A DNA stretch of 64,000 bases from Methylophaga sp. (GCA_002733715.2 NVWQ02000010.1:62001-126000), one strand, 5' to 3'; shown: positions 19,657 to 30,024, counted from the stretch's first letter. Notes: generated by a model not told the origin, from the sequence alone. Numbers and translations: made by a program.

Positions 19657-22600
19657 ATGTTGCAATTGATAGGTCGTTCGGCATTTTCGGAATTTCGCTT
19701 AAAGAAGTTATTAGCATCAATACAAAGTGATGTTGACAATGCACTTTCAGTACGTGGTGAATATCGCTATTTCATTGAAATGGAAGATGAAACTGAACTT
19801 GAAGTTGCAGAAAAAGACGTGCTGGAAACCTTATTAGAAGCAACATTAAAAGAGAGTGAAGCGGCCATTGATGAAAATTTCTTTTTGGTAACGCCGCGTC
19901 CAGGCACTATTTCACCATGGTCCAGCAAGGCGACTGATATTGCGCATAATAGTGGGCTAACAAATATAGCGCGCATTGAACGAGGCATTGCCTTTTTTAT
20001 AAAAACATCTAGCCCTTTGTCAGCCAGCGAACGAAAGCAAGCTACCCAAAAATTGCATGATCGAATGACAGAAGCTGTATTTGACTCGATAGATGAAGTT
20101 GAACGTTTATTTGTTCACAACCCATCAAGACCTTTAGCTATTGTAGATATCTTAAATGGTGGCCGTGAAGCATTAGTGTCTGCAAACAAAACAATGGGCT
20201 TGGCTTTGGCTGCAGATGAAATCGATTATTTAGTCGATAATTTCACTTTGTTAGAGCGTAATCCTAACGATATTGAGTTAATGATGTTTGCCCAAGCAAA
20301 CTCAGAACATTGCCGCCATAAAATATTCAGTGCCGATTGGATCATTGATGGGGAAGCGCAAGCTCATACCTTATTTAATATGATTCGTAATACACATGCA
20401 TTACACCCTGAAGGTGTGATCACTGCTTATAGTGATAATTCATCTGTAATTGAAGGTGCTAAAACACATCGTTTCCATGTTGATATGGCTAATAATCAAT
20501 ATAGTTATCAAGGTGAAATGCAACATATCCTGATGAAGGTAGAAACGCATAATCATCCAACGGCAATTTCGCCTTTCTCAGGGGCTGCAACCGGTGCCGG
20601 TGGTGAAATTCGTGACGAAGGTGCCACTGGTCGAGGTTCAAAACCGAAGGCGGGCTTAACAGGGTTCTCCGTTTCTAATTTGAATATTGCAGGTTTTGAG
20701 CAACCGTGGGAAACGATATACGGCAAGCCGGATCGTATGGCTTCAGCTCAAGATATCATGCTTGAAGGGCCCATTGGTGGCGCGGCATTTAACAATGAGT
20801 TTGGCCGACCTAATTTGTGTGGCTATTTCCGAACTTATGAGGCATTAGTGCCTAGTGCCAATGGTTTTGAAGTGCGTGGTTATCATAAACCTATTATGGT
20901 TGCCGGCGGCATGGGAAGCATTAGACCGCAACATGTTAAAAAGGATATTTTTGAACCAGGGGTTCAATTAATAGTGCTCGGTGGTCCGGCAATGTTAATA
21001 GGCTTAGGCGGTAGTGCCGCTTCTTCAGTTGATTCAGGTGCAAGTGCCGAGGGTTTAGACTTTGCTTCAGTGCAACGTGGCAACCCTGAAATGGAACGTC
21101 GTTGCCAAGAGGTTATTGATCGCTGTGTGGCATTAGATGATCGCAATCCCATTATTGCTATTCATGATGTAGGTGCCGGCGGTCTTTCTAATGCTTTCCC
21201 TGAGTTGGTTGATGATAGTGGTCGAGGCGGTCGTTTTGAATTACGCTTAGTACCTAATGATGAATCGAGTATGTCACCAATGGAAATTTGGTGTAATGAA
21301 TCGCAAGAGCGTTATGTAATGGGTGTATCACCTGAACAAGTAGCAGAATTTCAAGCTATTTGTGAACGTGAGCGCTGCCCATGGGCCATTGTTGGTGAAG
21401 TGACAGAAGAACAGCATCTTCTCGTGGGTGATGCGGATAATGACAATAATCCAGTGGATATGCCGATGTCATTACTATTAGGTAAACCACCTAAAATGTT
21501 GCGTGATGTTCAGCATAAAACGTTTGGAAAACCTGAATTAGATTTGACTGATGTAACTGTTGTTGATGCCTTAGAACGTGTATTGAAATTGCCTGCAGTG
21601 GCTAGCAAAAACTTTTTAATCACAATTGGTGATCGCAGTGTGACCGGTTTAGTTGCTCGTGATCAAATGGTTGGGCCTTGGCAAGTGCCGGTTGCTGACT
21701 GTGCTGTCACATTAGCTGATCATCATGGTTTTGAAGGTGAAGCCATGTCAATGGGTGAACGAGCTCCGCTAGCATTAATTGATGCACCTGCATCAGGCCG
21801 AATGGCTGTTGGTGAAGCGATTACTAATATTGCGGCAGCAAGTATCGCTGATATGAGTGATATTAAATTATCAGCAAATTGGATGGCCGCCTGTGGGCAT
21901 GCTGGTGAAGATGCAATTCTTTATGAAACAGTTGAAGCCGTGGGTATGGAACTATGTCCTCAATTAGGTATTGCTATTCCCGTAGGTAAAGATTCATTAT
22001 CAATGAAAACAGTATGGCAAGATGATGGAGAAAATAAATCGGTTACTTCACCTTTGTCATTAATTGTTACTGCCTTTGCACCGGTAACGGATGCATCGAA
22101 AACAGCTACACCACAGTTACGTACCAATCAAGGTGATACTGATTTAATCTATATAGACTTAGGAAAAGGGCATAACCGTCTTGCTGCGTCTGCAATCGCA
22201 CAAGTTTATAGTCAAGTAGGTCATCACGGACCTGATCTTGACGATCCTAAACTATTGAAAAAATTCTTCTATGCTATTCAGCAATTACAGCAAGATGATT
22301 TATTACTCGCTTATCACGATCGTAGTGATGGTGGTTTAATCACTACGCTATGTGAAATGGCTTTTTCTGGACATTGTGGTGTTGATATTAATCTTGCCGG
22401 TTTAGGCGGCCCATTAGCTTTATTATTTAATGAAGAGCTGGGTGCTGTTATTCAAGTTCGTCATTGTGATGTTGAAGATGTACTAGCAATTTTGCGAGAG
22501 CAAGATTTATCACATCATAGTCATGTGATTGGTTCAGTAACTGAAGCGCAGCAAATTGTTATTACGGTTAATGGTAAACAAGAAATTAATCAATCTCGTG

Positions 22601-23541
22601 CAGAGTTACAACGTATTTGGGCTGAAACCAGTTATCAAATGCAAACGCTTCGTGACAATCCTGATTGTGCACAACAAGAATTTGATGCTTTATTAGATGA
22701 AAATGATCCTGGTTTGCATGCAAAATTAACATTTGACCCTACAGAACATATTGCTGCTGCACTTATTATCAGTGGCGAACGTCCGAAAATGGCAATATTG
22801 AGAGAGCAGGGCATTAATGGTCAAATAGAAATGGCAGCAGCGTTCGACCATGCTGGTTTTACAGCGATTGACGTGCATATGAGTGACATAATTGAAAGTC
22901 GAGTAGATCTAGCTGACTTTAAAGGTTTAGTTGCCTGTGGTGGTTTCTCATATGGAGATGTTTTAGGGGCGGGTCGAGGTTGGGCAAGCACAATATTACA
23001 TAATGATACTGCCAGAAAACAATTTAGTGATTTCTTTAAGCGTGATGATACCTTTGCATTAGGTATATGTAATGGTTGTCAGATGTTGTCACAACTTAAA
23101 GAGCTGATACCGGGCAGTGACCATTGGCCACGCTTTGAACGAAATACGTCCGAGCAATTTGAAGCACGATTTTCATTAGTTGAAATTGTTGATTCACCTT
23201 CAGTTTTATTAAAAGGCATGACAGGCTCCATTATGCCAATTGCAGTAGCACATGGTGAGGGTAGGGCAGATTATACTGAAACAGGTTCGATCAGTGACTC
23301 ACTTATTGCCATGCGATATGTAGATCACTACGGGAAAGTAACAGAGCATTATCCACAAAATCCAAATGGTTCACCACAAGGTATTACGGCACTTACTACA
23401 GCAGACGGCCGCGTAACCATTATGATGCCGCATCCAGAACGTGTGACACGAACAGTTCAGCACTCATGGCATCCTGATAACTGGAGTAAAGATGGCCCAT
23501 GGTTAAGATTATTCCATAACGCTCGGAAGTGGGTGGGCTAG
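19657..23541 (+). CDS. purL: Phosphoribosylformylglycinamidine synthase (large type)
   Basis: A 1294-residue single-chain FGAM synthase, the size of E. coli PurL (1295), for the fourth step of purine synthesis. It has the N-terminal PurS-like part, the FGAM synthetase core with [20 protein letters not shown] and [17 protein letters not shown], a second AIR-synthase-like half ([19 protein letters not shown]), and the C-terminal glutaminase with nucleophile C1138 in GICNGCQ plus H1259/E1261 in PHPE. The start [18 protein letters not shown] is canonical and follows AGGG. Confidence 0.98.
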   Translation: MLQLIGRSAFSEFRLKKLLASIQSDVDNALSVRGEYRYFIEMEDETELEVAEKDVLETLLEATLKESEAAIDENFFLVTPRPGTISPWSSKATDIAHNSGLTNIARIERGIAFFIKTSSPLSASERKQATQKLHDRMTEAVFDSIDEVERLFVHNPSRPLAIVDILNGGREALVSANKTMGLALAADEIDYLVDNFTLLERNPNDIELMMFAQANSEHCRHKIFSADWIIDGEAQAHTLFNMIRNTHALHPEGVITAYSDNSSVIEGAKTHRFHVDMANNQYSYQGEMQHILMKVETHNHPTAISPFSGAATGAGGEIRDEGATGRGSKPKAGLTGFSVSNLNIAGFEQPWETIYGKPDRMASAQDIMLEGPIGGAAFNNEFGRPNLCGYFRTYEALVPSANGFEVRGYHKPIMVAGGMGSIRPQHVKKDIFEPGVQLIVLGGPAMLIGLGGSAASSVDSGASAEGLDFASVQRGNPEMERRCQEVIDRCVALDDRNPIIAIHDVGAGGLSNAFPELVDDSGRGGRFELRLVPNDESSMSPMEIWCNESQERYVMGVSPEQVAEFQAICERERCPWAIVGEVTEEQHLLVGDADNDNNPVDMPMSLLLGKPPKMLRDVQHKTFGKPELDLTDVTVVDALERVLKLPAVASKNFLITIGDRSVTGLVARDQMVGPWQVPVADCAVTLADHHGFEGEAMSMGERAPLALIDAPASGRMAVGEAITNIAAASIADMSDIKLSANWMAACGHAGEDAILYETVEAVGMELCPQLGIAIPVGKDSLSMKTVWQDDGENKSVTSPLSLIVTAFAPVTDASKTATPQLRTNQGDTDLIYIDLGKGHNRLAASAIAQVYSQVGHHGPDLDDPKLLKKFFYAIQQLQQDDLLLAYHDRSDGGLITTLCEMAFSGHCGVDINLAGLGGPLALLFNEELGAVIQVRHCDVEDVLAILREQDLSHHSHVIGSVTEAQQIVITVNGKQEINQSRAELQRIWAETSYQMQTLRDNPDCAQQEFDALLDENDPGLHAKLTFDPTEHIAAALIISGERPKMAILREQGINGQIEMAAAFDHAGFTAIDVHMSDIIESRVDLADFKGLVACGGFSYGDVLGAGRGWASTILHNDTARKQFSDFFKRDDTFALGICNGCQMLSQLKELIPGSDHWPRFERNTSEQFEARFSLVEIVDSPSVLLKGMTGSIMPIAVAHGEGRADYTETGSISDSLIAMRYVDHYGKVTEHYPQNPNGSPQGITALTTADGRVTIMMPHPERVTRTVQHSWHPDNWSKDGPWLRLFHNARKWVG

Positions 23542-23556
23542 AGCGTTGTGATCTAA

Positions 23557-23585
23557 TAGACATGTTTCTATAACTACACTATATT
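23557..23585 (+). promoter_or_regulatory. Candidate sigma-70 promoter of the OmpA-like gene
   Basis: TAGACA (5 of 6 matches to -35) and TATATT (5 of 6 to -10) separated by exactly 17 bases, about 45 bases before the transcription unit at 23638. Found by eye; one of the better promoter matches in the window. Confidence 0.6.
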
Positions 23586-23637
23586 AGCCACACTACTAGC
23601 TGATTTTTGAGTGAATTCTGATTTTTAAGGAGCAAAG

Positions 23638-24864
23638 ATGAGATTAAACGTTATTATTGTATTACTGCTTGCATTAATTTGGGGTGTTGGTAGCTGGAAA
23701 TGGTATACCTGTAACATCAAAGGGTTTTGTGGGGTTGAAACTGTTGCGGTAGACAAAGACATAGTTATTCCAGCTACCGTTGTCCCGACTACGGCTATTC
23801 CAGTGCTTGTTGCTAACATCGATCTTGATTCTGACGGCGATGGTCTTAGCGATAAAGAAGAAAAACGCTTAGGAACGAATCCTAACAATTCTGATTCAGA
23901 TGGTGATGGTTTTTCTGATCGAAAAGAGATAGGCAGAAATGCTTTGACAGCACGTGATACCGATAAGGATGGTGTTATTGATGCCTTAGATGATGACGAT
24001 GATAATGATGGACTCTTAACAAAGGTTGAAGCGTTATTAGCAACAAGTGCTTACAGCGCAGATAGTGATAATGATGGCCTTTCTGATAGTGTTGAAGTTG
24101 GAAGTGATCCACGTGATCCACTAGATTCAGATAATGACGGCCTTATTGATGCTGTTGACTACGATGATGACGATGACGGTATCCCAACCGTGTCTGAACA
24201 AGCCGACCCTAATTCAGATGGCAATCCATCTGATGCTGTTGATACGGATAAAGACGGTATTGTAGATTATCTTGACGCAGATACTAACACTGACCGCGAC
24301 AATGATGGTTTAAGCAATGCGTTTGAAGCGATGTTAGGTACCAATCCAGAGAATTCAGATACGGATGGTGATGGTATTCCCGACGGTGAAGAAGTAGGAG
24401 CAGACTCTAACAAACCTACTGATCTTAATGGCAATGGTGTCATTGATGCACTGGAAGCCTATGTTTATACAGCACCTGAAGCGGTTGCTTATGTTGCGCC
24501 TAAACAAGTAGAAATTGTAATTGAGCAAGATCAACGGGCTCGTGTTCATTTCCCGTTTAATAATTCAGATTCGCCAATACTATCAACTGAAACTGAAACT
24601 TATTTTACTAATTTAATTGTTCAGCTGAAAGCGGGAAGTAGTGTGAGGTTAACTGGCCACACAGATGATGTGGGTGGAGAGGAAATTAATCTGAAATTAG
24701 CATTAGATCGAGCTGAAATGATCAAAGGATTGTTAATTGAACGTGGCGCACCAGCTGATAATATATCGACAGATACTAAAGGTGAGTCACAACCATTGCA
24801 AAGTAATGATACAGAGCTCGGCCGAGGCACAAATCGTCGTGTTGAGTTAGTCACTACTAAATAA
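23638..24864 (+). CDS. OmpA-family protein with thrombospondin type 3 calcium repeats
   Basis: A 408-residue protein. An N-terminal hydrophobic segment (residues 4-20) is a signal anchor or signal peptide. Residues about 62-272 are Asp-rich repeats such as DLDSDGDGLSDKEEKRLGTN, DSDGDGFSDRKE, DTDKDGVIDALDDDDD and DTDGDGIPDGEEV, which are thrombospondin type 3 repeats that bind calcium. The C-terminal OmpA/MotB domain (about 290-408) has RLTGHTDDVGGEEINLKLAL and RGTNRRVEL, so it should bind peptidoglycan. It is likely a structural envelope protein. It has AAGGAG before the ATG and is followed 29 bases later by a helix-hairpin-helix gene. Confidence 0.9.
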   Translation: MRLNVIIVLLLALIWGVGSWKWYTCNIKGFCGVETVAVDKDIVIPATVVPTTAIPVLVANIDLDSDGDGLSDKEEKRLGTNPNNSDSDGDGFSDRKEIGRNALTARDTDKDGVIDALDDDDDNDGLLTKVEALLATSAYSADSDNDGLSDSVEVGSDPRDPLDSDNDGLIDAVDYDDDDDGIPTVSEQADPNSDGNPSDAVDTDKDGIVDYLDADTNTDRDNDGLSNAFEAMLGTNPENSDTDGDGIPDGEEVGADSNKPTDLNGNGVIDALEAYVYTAPEAVAYVAPKQVEIVIEQDQRARVHFPFNNSDSPILSTETETYFTNLIVQLKAGSSVRLTGHTDDVGGEEINLKLALDRAEMIKGLLIERGAPADNISTDTKGESQPLQSNDTELGRGTNRRVELVTTK

Positions 24865-24893
24865 ATTTTAAGTTTAACAAAAAGGATTACGAT

Positions 24894-25334
24894 ATGTTTA
24901 ACAACGTTACCACTGGATATGATATGTCTGATGCGACATGGGAAATTATCATCATGTTGCTCGTTGCATTTATTTTAGGTTTTATTTTACGCCATTTATT
25001 TGGCTGTAAATCAAAAGAAGACGATAGCTATATACCACAAACTTCTGCTACGACTGTTGTGCCTCCCGCAGCATCTATTGATCCAGAAAGCTTGCAACGT
25101 GTCGAGGGAATTGGTCCTAAAATTGAAGGCTTATTACACGCCGGTGGCGTTTTAACGATGAGACAGTTAGCGTTAGCCGATCTTGGTGTGTTGCAAAAAA
25201 TACTAGATGCTGCCGGTCCTAGGTATACCATGCACAATCCTAAATCATGGTCTCCACAAGCAGAATTAATTGTTGATGAAAATTGGGACGAACTTGAGAA
25301 ATATCAAGACTTCTTAGTGGCCGGTAGAGAGTAA
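24894..25334 (+). CDS. Membrane-anchored helix-hairpin-helix protein
   Basis: A 146-residue protein with one transmembrane segment (about 14-33, IIIMLLVAFILGFILRHLFG) followed by a cytoplasmic-type linker. Residues about 65-140 carry a helix-hairpin-helix fold, RVEGIGPKIEGLLHAGGVLT, and the PRYTMHNPKSWSPQAELI segment seen in gammaproteobacterial proteins of the DUF4332/HhH type, often next to OmpA-like genes. DNA binding is possible but unproven. AAGGA precedes the ATG. It is probably co-transcribed with the OmpA-like gene. Confidence 0.7.
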   Translation: MFNNVTTGYDMSDATWEIIIMLLVAFILGFILRHLFGCKSKEDDSYIPQTSATTVVPPAASIDPESLQRVEGIGPKIEGLLHAGGVLTMRQLALADLGVLQKILDAAGPRYTMHNPKSWSPQAELIVDENWDELEKYQDFLVAGRE

Positions 25335-25347
25335 TTCTGCCCCCCGT

Positions 25348-25450
25348 CGTCATGCCCGCATGTTTTAAGCGGGAATCTTGTTTGAATTCAGCTCCCGGCT
25401 ACAAGCTTGCCGGAATGACGATTTTATTGCCTGCCGGGATCGGGATGACG
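25348..25450. repeat. 73-bp palindromic REP-like element plus a partial second half
   Basis: The core 25348-25420 begins CGTCATGCCCGCATG and ends TTGCCGGAATGACG; its two halves are each inverted repeats and the outer ends are complementary. It matches the element at 59128-59200, which has the same 73-bp length (by hand about 57 of 73 positions agree). A further half, CTGCCGGGATCGGGATGACG, follows at 25431-25450. Confidence 0.8.
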
Positions 25451-25496
25451 AAAATAAACTAAATTATCTTATCCAGAATTCAGGTTGATTATAAAG

Positions 25497-25524
25497 AAAA
25501 AGGGTTATTTAATGGCCCTTTTTT
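25497..25524. terminator. Bidirectional intrinsic terminator
   Basis: AAAAAGGG, an 11-base loop, then CCCTTTTTT: the stem-and-tract works on both strands and lies between the plus-strand OmpA/HhH unit and the 3' end of the minus-strand Smr gene. Confidence 0.75.
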
Positions 25525-26080
25525 ATGCCTTAAGTTTTGCCCTACGAAGCAAAACATATACGGCACCTGTTCCACCATCTTCAATGGGTGCAGAACAAAA
25601 AGCTAAAACGTTGTCATCTTGTTGCAACCAACTATTAAGTTTGGTTTTTAGAACAGGTTTTTGGTTTTTGGAACTCCATCCTTTCCCGTGTACTATGCGT
25701 ACACAACGCAGCGTATCAATCTGGCAGTCTTGAAGGAATTTTGCTAGTGCCTGATGAGCAATGGCAACTGTCATACCATGCAGATCAAGCTCTGCTTCTA
25801 TTTGTAAATGACCGTTGCGCAGTCGTGAAAATAAACGATGTTGGATACCACTTCGGCGAAAGGATAAGATTTCTTCGCTACCAATGGTATGTGGCTCGTA
25901 TTGATCAGAAAATGTATTATTTAATGCTTGTTCTACGCGTTGTTGCCGAAATTTGGCTATAGGTTTTGGCGAAGCAGTAACGGGCTGAATTTTATCTTGA
26001 TCAATCTTTTCAACAATTCCCATTTCTTCTCGAAAAAGGTTAATGTCTGATTGCTCATCACGAGAATTTCTTTTCTTCAT
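25523..26080 (-). CDS. Smr domain protein
   Basis: A 185-residue protein of the SmrA/SmrB type. The N-terminal half (about 1-90) is a charged linker with RFRQQRVEQAL-like and RRSGIQHRLFSRLRNG segments common in these proteins. The C-terminal Smr domain has ELDLHGMTVAIAHQALAKFL, IVHGKGWSSKN and GGTGAVYVLLRR, with the LDLHG and HGKG motifs of Smr nucleases. SmrB cleaves mRNA on collided ribosomes in E. coli; SmrA is less understood, and this gene could be either. It ends at a bidirectional terminator. Confidence 0.9.
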   Translation of the reverse strand: MKKRNSRDEQSDINLFREEMGIVEKIDQDKIQPVTASPKPIAKFRQQRVEQALNNTFSDQYEPHTIGSEEILSFRRSGIQHRLFSRLRNGHLQIEAELDLHGMTVAIAHQALAKFLQDCQIDTLRCVRIVHGKGWSSKNQKPVLKTKLNSWLQQDDNVLAFCSAPIEDGGTGAVYVLLRRAKLKA

Positions 26081-26115
26081 AAAACTACAATTAGTAAATT
26101 TGAAGCTAAACTTCG

Positions 26116-26784
26116 TTACTTCTTATTAATACGGTCAAACTCCCCCCAGCTTGGTTTCGGTGGAGGCGTGCGATTAGGTTCACGCATTGATGACTCATCA
26201 AAAAGGTCTTGCTGATAGTCTACACTGTTTGGATCGCGTATTGGTGCGATTATATTGGAATTATTATTGCTCTGTTGATCTTGCTTTATCTTTTCTTGTT
26301 GGCTTATTTTAGCTTTCAACTCTTCTATTTGTTGTTGCATACGCAAGTTTTCTTGTTGTAATGCATCAGTTTTTTCTTGGAATTCAACAATATCAAGATT
26401 AGCAGCTTGTTCTTCGGGTGTTGAGTCTTCTATCTTAGAGTTTATCTCGTCAGGATCAGCCTCAGGAGAAGTATCGATTGGATTTAGATCAAGATCATTC
26501 TCTAAGTTATCCAAATCAAGATCATCAGTCTTTGCTGTATCATCATCTTCTTTATCAATAATGCTTTCTTCGCTTACTGCATCAGAAACAGGTTCTTCAG
26601 TTTCATCTTCAGGAGCTAAAAAGAAATAAGCACCCCCGCCGGCTATGAGAAGTAAGACAATAACGCCAGCAATAATTTTGAACAACTTTGATTTCAAGAA
26701 ACCTGTTTTTTCTTCCGTTTCTTCTGAACCTTCAGCTTCATCAATTACGCCTTCATCTGCATTTACTTCTACATCATCTGCCAT
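26116..26784 (-). CDS. Hypothetical single-pass membrane protein with acidic and coiled-coil regions
   Basis: A 222-residue protein I do not recognise. The N-terminal 30 residues are strongly acidic, then a Lys-flanked transmembrane helix (about 35-56, IIAGVIVLLLIAGGGAYFFL). Residues 57-130 are Asp/Glu-rich, low complexity. About 133-168 are heptad-like (FQEKTDALQQENLRMQQQIE), suggesting a coiled coil. The C-terminus is Pro/Asn-rich. The layout, acidic head, one helix, coiled coil, resembles scaffold or FliL-like proteins but no family motif is evident. It sits 28 bases downstream of the antiporter gene and may be co-expressed with it. Confidence 0.6.
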   Translation of the reverse strand: MADDVEVNADEGVIDEAEGSEETEEKTGFLKSKLFKIIAGVIVLLLIAGGGAYFFLAPEDETEEPVSDAVSEESIIDKEDDDTAKTDDLDLDNLENDLDLNPIDTSPEADPDEINSKIEDSTPEEQAANLDIVEFQEKTDALQQENLRMQQQIEELKAKISQQEKIKQDQQSNNNSNIIAPIRDPNSVDYQQDLFDESSMREPNRTPPPKPSWGEFDRINKK

Positions 26785-26812
26785 AAAGCACCTCTAGTAT
26801 GTGGCATTAATA

Positions 26813-28618
26813 TTAGCCTTCATCCTCATCCTGAATAAGTGAGATAATGGTCCAATCTGCATCAGGGATAAGGTCTTCTTCATTAGTAAAAAAATGAAGT
26901 TTCCCTTTTGAATTAAAGGCAAATAAGGGGATAGCTCGTTTGCCGTATTTTTCTTGATAATCTTGGTAGCTAAAGCTCTCACTTAAATTTGTTTTTTTAG
27001 GTGATGCACCCTTGCTGATCAAACTAGCAAGCTTTGCATAGGTGACATCATCACCAAACAGGACTTTCGCTTTATGATTAATATTTGTTCGAGAACTTTG
27101 TTCCTTATCGTCTTTATCGGTCGACAAAGAGAAAACATGATTGCTACCAAATTCTGAGCGGTAACGGAGACCTGCAAGTGCATTTAGTTCTTTTTGCGGC
27201 GTTAAGGTTAATACTTGTCCTAAACCAATTAAATCAAGATGCCTGTCAGCATGTTCTGATACAGCATTACCATAATAAGTATCAAAGCCCTCCATTCTGG
27301 CAGCAGTAACATTGGTCCAACTGGTGTCGGCTAGGCGAGTACGGTAGCCATTATCATTCAATGCTTTGGCAACGGCGCGGGCTACTAGGTTGGCACCAAT
27401 AATTAAAAAGCCTCTATCATCTGGTTCGGCAACACCTAATCGATTGGCCAAAAATTTAGCTGTTGCACCTTGTAAAAATACAGTGCCAATAATTATGGTG
27501 AACGCTAGAGGAACTAATAGGTCAGCTTGTGGTATACCTATATCTTGTAGGCGGATAGCAAATAATGCACTCACTGCTGCGGCAACAATTCCGCGTGGAC
27601 CTATCCAGCTAACCAATGTTTTTTCTTGCCATGTTAGATCAGAACCCAGGGTGCAGAAGAATACTTTAACGGGGCGGGCTACAAATTGAATAATTAGAAA
27701 TATTCCGACACCAGCAATACCAATAGCCTCAAATTGTGCAAACTCTAATCTTGCAGCTAATAAAATGAACAAACCTGATATTAATAAGATACTGAGGCTT
27801 TCTTTGAAATCAAGAATATCTTCAACTTCAACATCCTTCATATTAGCCAGCCAAATGCCCATTACGGTTACAGTTAACAAGCCAGATTCTTCAGAAATAT
27901 GATTAGATAGAGCAAAAACAGCAAAGACAAGGGTTAGCGTAGCAACATTGTGTAAGTATTCAGGTAATAAGTGTTTACGTAAAATCAGCCCGAGTAGATA
28001 ACCCGTAGCAACACCAATAGCCGTTCCTACTGCTATTGTCTTACCAAAAATAAACAAGGTGTGGCCTAATGATATAGCCCCTTCACCTTGGCCAGAAAGA
28101 ATAAATTCGAATACCAATACGGCGAGAATGGCGCCAATTGGGTCGATTGCTATACCTTCCCATCGTAGAATATTGGAAATTTTAGTATTGGGACGTACTG
28201 TACGTAACATTGGCACAATTACTGTTGGCCCCGTGACTACCATCAATGCACCAAATAACAGCGATAACTCCCACGTAAAATGAAGTAAATAATGGGTAGA
28301 GACAGCAATAATTGCCCAGATAATTAAGACACCAAATGTCAGTAAATTACGCACAACTTTTTGCAGGTCACGAATTTGATCAAAGCGTAGGGTTAGACTA
28401 CCTTCAAATAGAATGATGGCTACGCAGAGCGAAACAACGGGGAATAATAAGTCACCAAATAGTGCATCAGGGTCTAACCAGCCGGTGAGAGGTCCGAGCA
28501 CAAGGCCCGCAAGCAATAGAAATACGATAGCCGGTAATTTTACCCACCAAGCAAACCATTGACAGAGCGTTGCAACCACGCCAATAACAGAAAGGGCAAT
28601 AACTGCATGTTGTTCCAT
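26813..28618 (-). CDS. CPA1-type Na+(K+)/H+ antiporter with C-terminal RCK-like domain
   Basis: A 601-residue cation:proton antiporter. About twelve transmembrane helices fill residues 1-400, with the core Asp in EGIAIDPIGAILAVLVFEF and WIGPRGIVAAAVSALFA, typical of NhaP-like CPA1 carriers. Residues about 405-510 begin RGFLIIGANLVARAVAKALN, a TrkA-N/RCK nucleotide-binding fold, and a further C-terminal region follows. The RCK domain suggests regulation by nucleotide or ion. The ion specificity cannot be told from sequence. It is minus-strand with its own start upstream of the acidic membrane-protein gene. Confidence 0.88.
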   Translation of the reverse strand: MEQHAVIALSVIGVVATLCQWFAWWVKLPAIVFLLLAGLVLGPLTGWLDPDALFGDLLFPVVSLCVAIILFEGSLTLRFDQIRDLQKVVRNLLTFGVLIIWAIIAVSTHYLLHFTWELSLLFGALMVVTGPTVIVPMLRTVRPNTKISNILRWEGIAIDPIGAILAVLVFEFILSGQGEGAISLGHTLFIFGKTIAVGTAIGVATGYLLGLILRKHLLPEYLHNVATLTLVFAVFALSNHISEESGLLTVTVMGIWLANMKDVEVEDILDFKESLSILLISGLFILLAARLEFAQFEAIGIAGVGIFLIIQFVARPVKVFFCTLGSDLTWQEKTLVSWIGPRGIVAAAVSALFAIRLQDIGIPQADLLVPLAFTIIIGTVFLQGATAKFLANRLGVAEPDDRGFLIIGANLVARAVAKALNDNGYRTRLADTSWTNVTAARMEGFDTYYGNAVSEHADRHLDLIGLGQVLTLTPQKELNALAGLRYRSEFGSNHVFSLSTDKDDKEQSSRTNINHKAKVLFGDDVTYAKLASLISKGASPKKTNLSESFSYQDYQEKYGKRAIPLFAFNSKGKLHFFTNEEDLIPDADWTIISLIQDEDEG

Positions 28619-28657
28619 TTATCTCGCCTTGAGTATAGAATTTTAGAAGTTAGAATT

Positions 28658-29503
28658 CTACCGTATCAGTTCAATTTCTGCACGACGATTTTGTGTTCTT
28701 CCAGATCCGGTCTTATTACTCGTCGTGGCTACAAATTCACGATGGAATGAAGTTGTAATCATGGCTTCATCAAGGTCACACTCATTTATGAGAAAAACTT
28801 TAACAGCAAGAGAGCGTGCTGCAGATAGCGGTATATTAAGCCGTTTTCGACCGTGATTATCGGTATGTCCAGAAACAGTAATGCGTCTGATGCTATCATC
28901 AATTTTAACGTAGTCAGCCAATCTAGTAAGTGCTTGTTTAGCCTCAGAATGAAGCACTGATTCCTCAGAATTGAAATAGACGGTGAGTTTTTGCATCTGT
29001 TCGAAAGTATAAGGAGTCAGCTGTTCAACACATTGTGTAAAAGCAATATGTGAATCTCTAAAATGTACAGTAGAAAGAAGTACGCTGATTTCTTCCATTG
29101 AATTTTGGCTTTGATAGCGAATGGTTGGAAACATGCCTTCTTTGATATAGGTGAAGGCTTGTTTTGCAATCTTGCCCGTTATGGTAAACGTTTGTTGGTT
29201 CTTCTCAACAGGAATAGCAACGAGCATTAAGCGATCTTCGCTATTTTGCCATGGCGCTTGGGCAATTTCGAAATAAATGTCCGTTTTTTGAGAGGGATAC
29301 AAAGCTGTGGTAAACGTAAGGTTAAATTCCCCCCCAGGTATCTGTGAGAATTCAGCACCCCCGAAACGGGTAATGTCTTGATGCATACTACATTTTAAAG
29401 GAGATTCAGTGACCAGCCATTGCGTATCCGTTATGGGCGCTTGAAATTGCTCAGCTTGAACGATAGAGACAAGAAAAAAAAGTGATGTGATTAGATATTT
29501 CAT
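28658..29503 (-). CDS. MotY-like OmpA-domain protein
   Basis: A 281-residue exported protein with a signal peptide (MKYLITSLFFLVSIVQA). The N-terminal domain has the MotY features CSMHQDITRFGGAEFSQ, the GMFPTIRYQSQNS segment and a conserved Cys pair (CSMH and FTQC) before ALLS. The C-terminal OmpA domain has VSGHTDNHGRKRLNIPLSAA and TQNRRAEIELI, which binds peptidoglycan. MotY supports the Na+-driven flagellar stator T-ring in Vibrio and Pseudomonas. No flagellar gene is in the window. The ATG at 29503 is chosen; a TTG at 29512 overlaps the apt stop. Confidence 0.72.
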   Translation of the reverse strand: MKYLITSLFFLVSIVQAEQFQAPITDTQWLVTESPLKCSMHQDITRFGGAEFSQIPGGEFNLTFTTALYPSQKTDIYFEIAQAPWQNSEDRLMLVAIPVEKNQQTFTITGKIAKQAFTYIKEGMFPTIRYQSQNSMEEISVLLSTVHFRDSHIAFTQCVEQLTPYTFEQMQKLTVYFNSEESVLHSEAKQALTRLADYVKIDDSIRRITVSGHTDNHGRKRLNIPLSAARSLAVKVFLINECDLDEAMITTSFHREFVATTSNKTGSGRTQNRRAEIELIR

Positions 29504-29508
29504 TAAGA

Positions 29509-30024
29509 TCAATACTGGATAAGTGAGTGAATGGGGTAGTTAGTAATTTTTTCTCGACCTTTCAGATCGGTTAATTCAATAACAAAAGCACAGGCAACAA
29601 TCTCGCCATTTAATTGTTCAATTAATTCACAACTTGCTTTTGCCGTTCCACCCGTTGCAAGAACATCATCTATAACTAGAATGCGGTCACCACGTTCAAT
29701 AGCATCAATATGTGCCTCCAGGCTTGCAGTTCCATATTCAAGATCATAATCAACACGCTGCACATCATAGGGCAATTTTCCGGGTTTTCTAAGCGGAATA
29801 AAACCAACACCTAATTCCCATGCAACAAGGCTTCCGAAAATAAACCCACGTGCTTCCATGCCTGCAACGGCTGTGATGTCAGAATTTTTAAAAGGTTTAA
29901 TAAGCTCGGCAATAGCAAGACGTAAACTAGCCGGGTCTTTTACTAGTGGCGTAATATCTTTAAATAGAATTCCTTGCTGGGGGAAGTCGGCAATATCACG
30001 AATTTTGGTTTTTAATTTAATCAT
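29509..30024 (-). CDS. apt: Adenine phosphoribosyltransferase
   Basis: A 171-residue purine-salvage enzyme converting adenine and PRPP to AMP. Motifs: RDIADFPQQGILFKDITPL at the N-terminus, AGMEARGFIFGSLVAWELG, FIPLRKPGKLPYDV, and the PRPP-binding ILVIDDVLATGGTAKASCEL. The length is typical. It is upstream of the MotY-like gene by 5 bases. Confidence 0.97.
   Translation of the reverse strand: MIKLKTKIRDIADFPQQGILFKDITPLVKDPASLRLAIAELIKPFKNSDITAVAGMEARGFIFGSLVAWELGVGFIPLRKPGKLPYDVQRVDYDLEYGTASLEAHIDAIERGDRILVIDDVLATGGTAKASCELIEQLNGEIVACAFVIELTDLKGREKITNYPIHSLIQY

Noticed and set aside
25485-25733. Plus-strand reading frame opposite the Smr gene
   Set aside because: It is antisense to a clear Smr domain and begins within a terminator.
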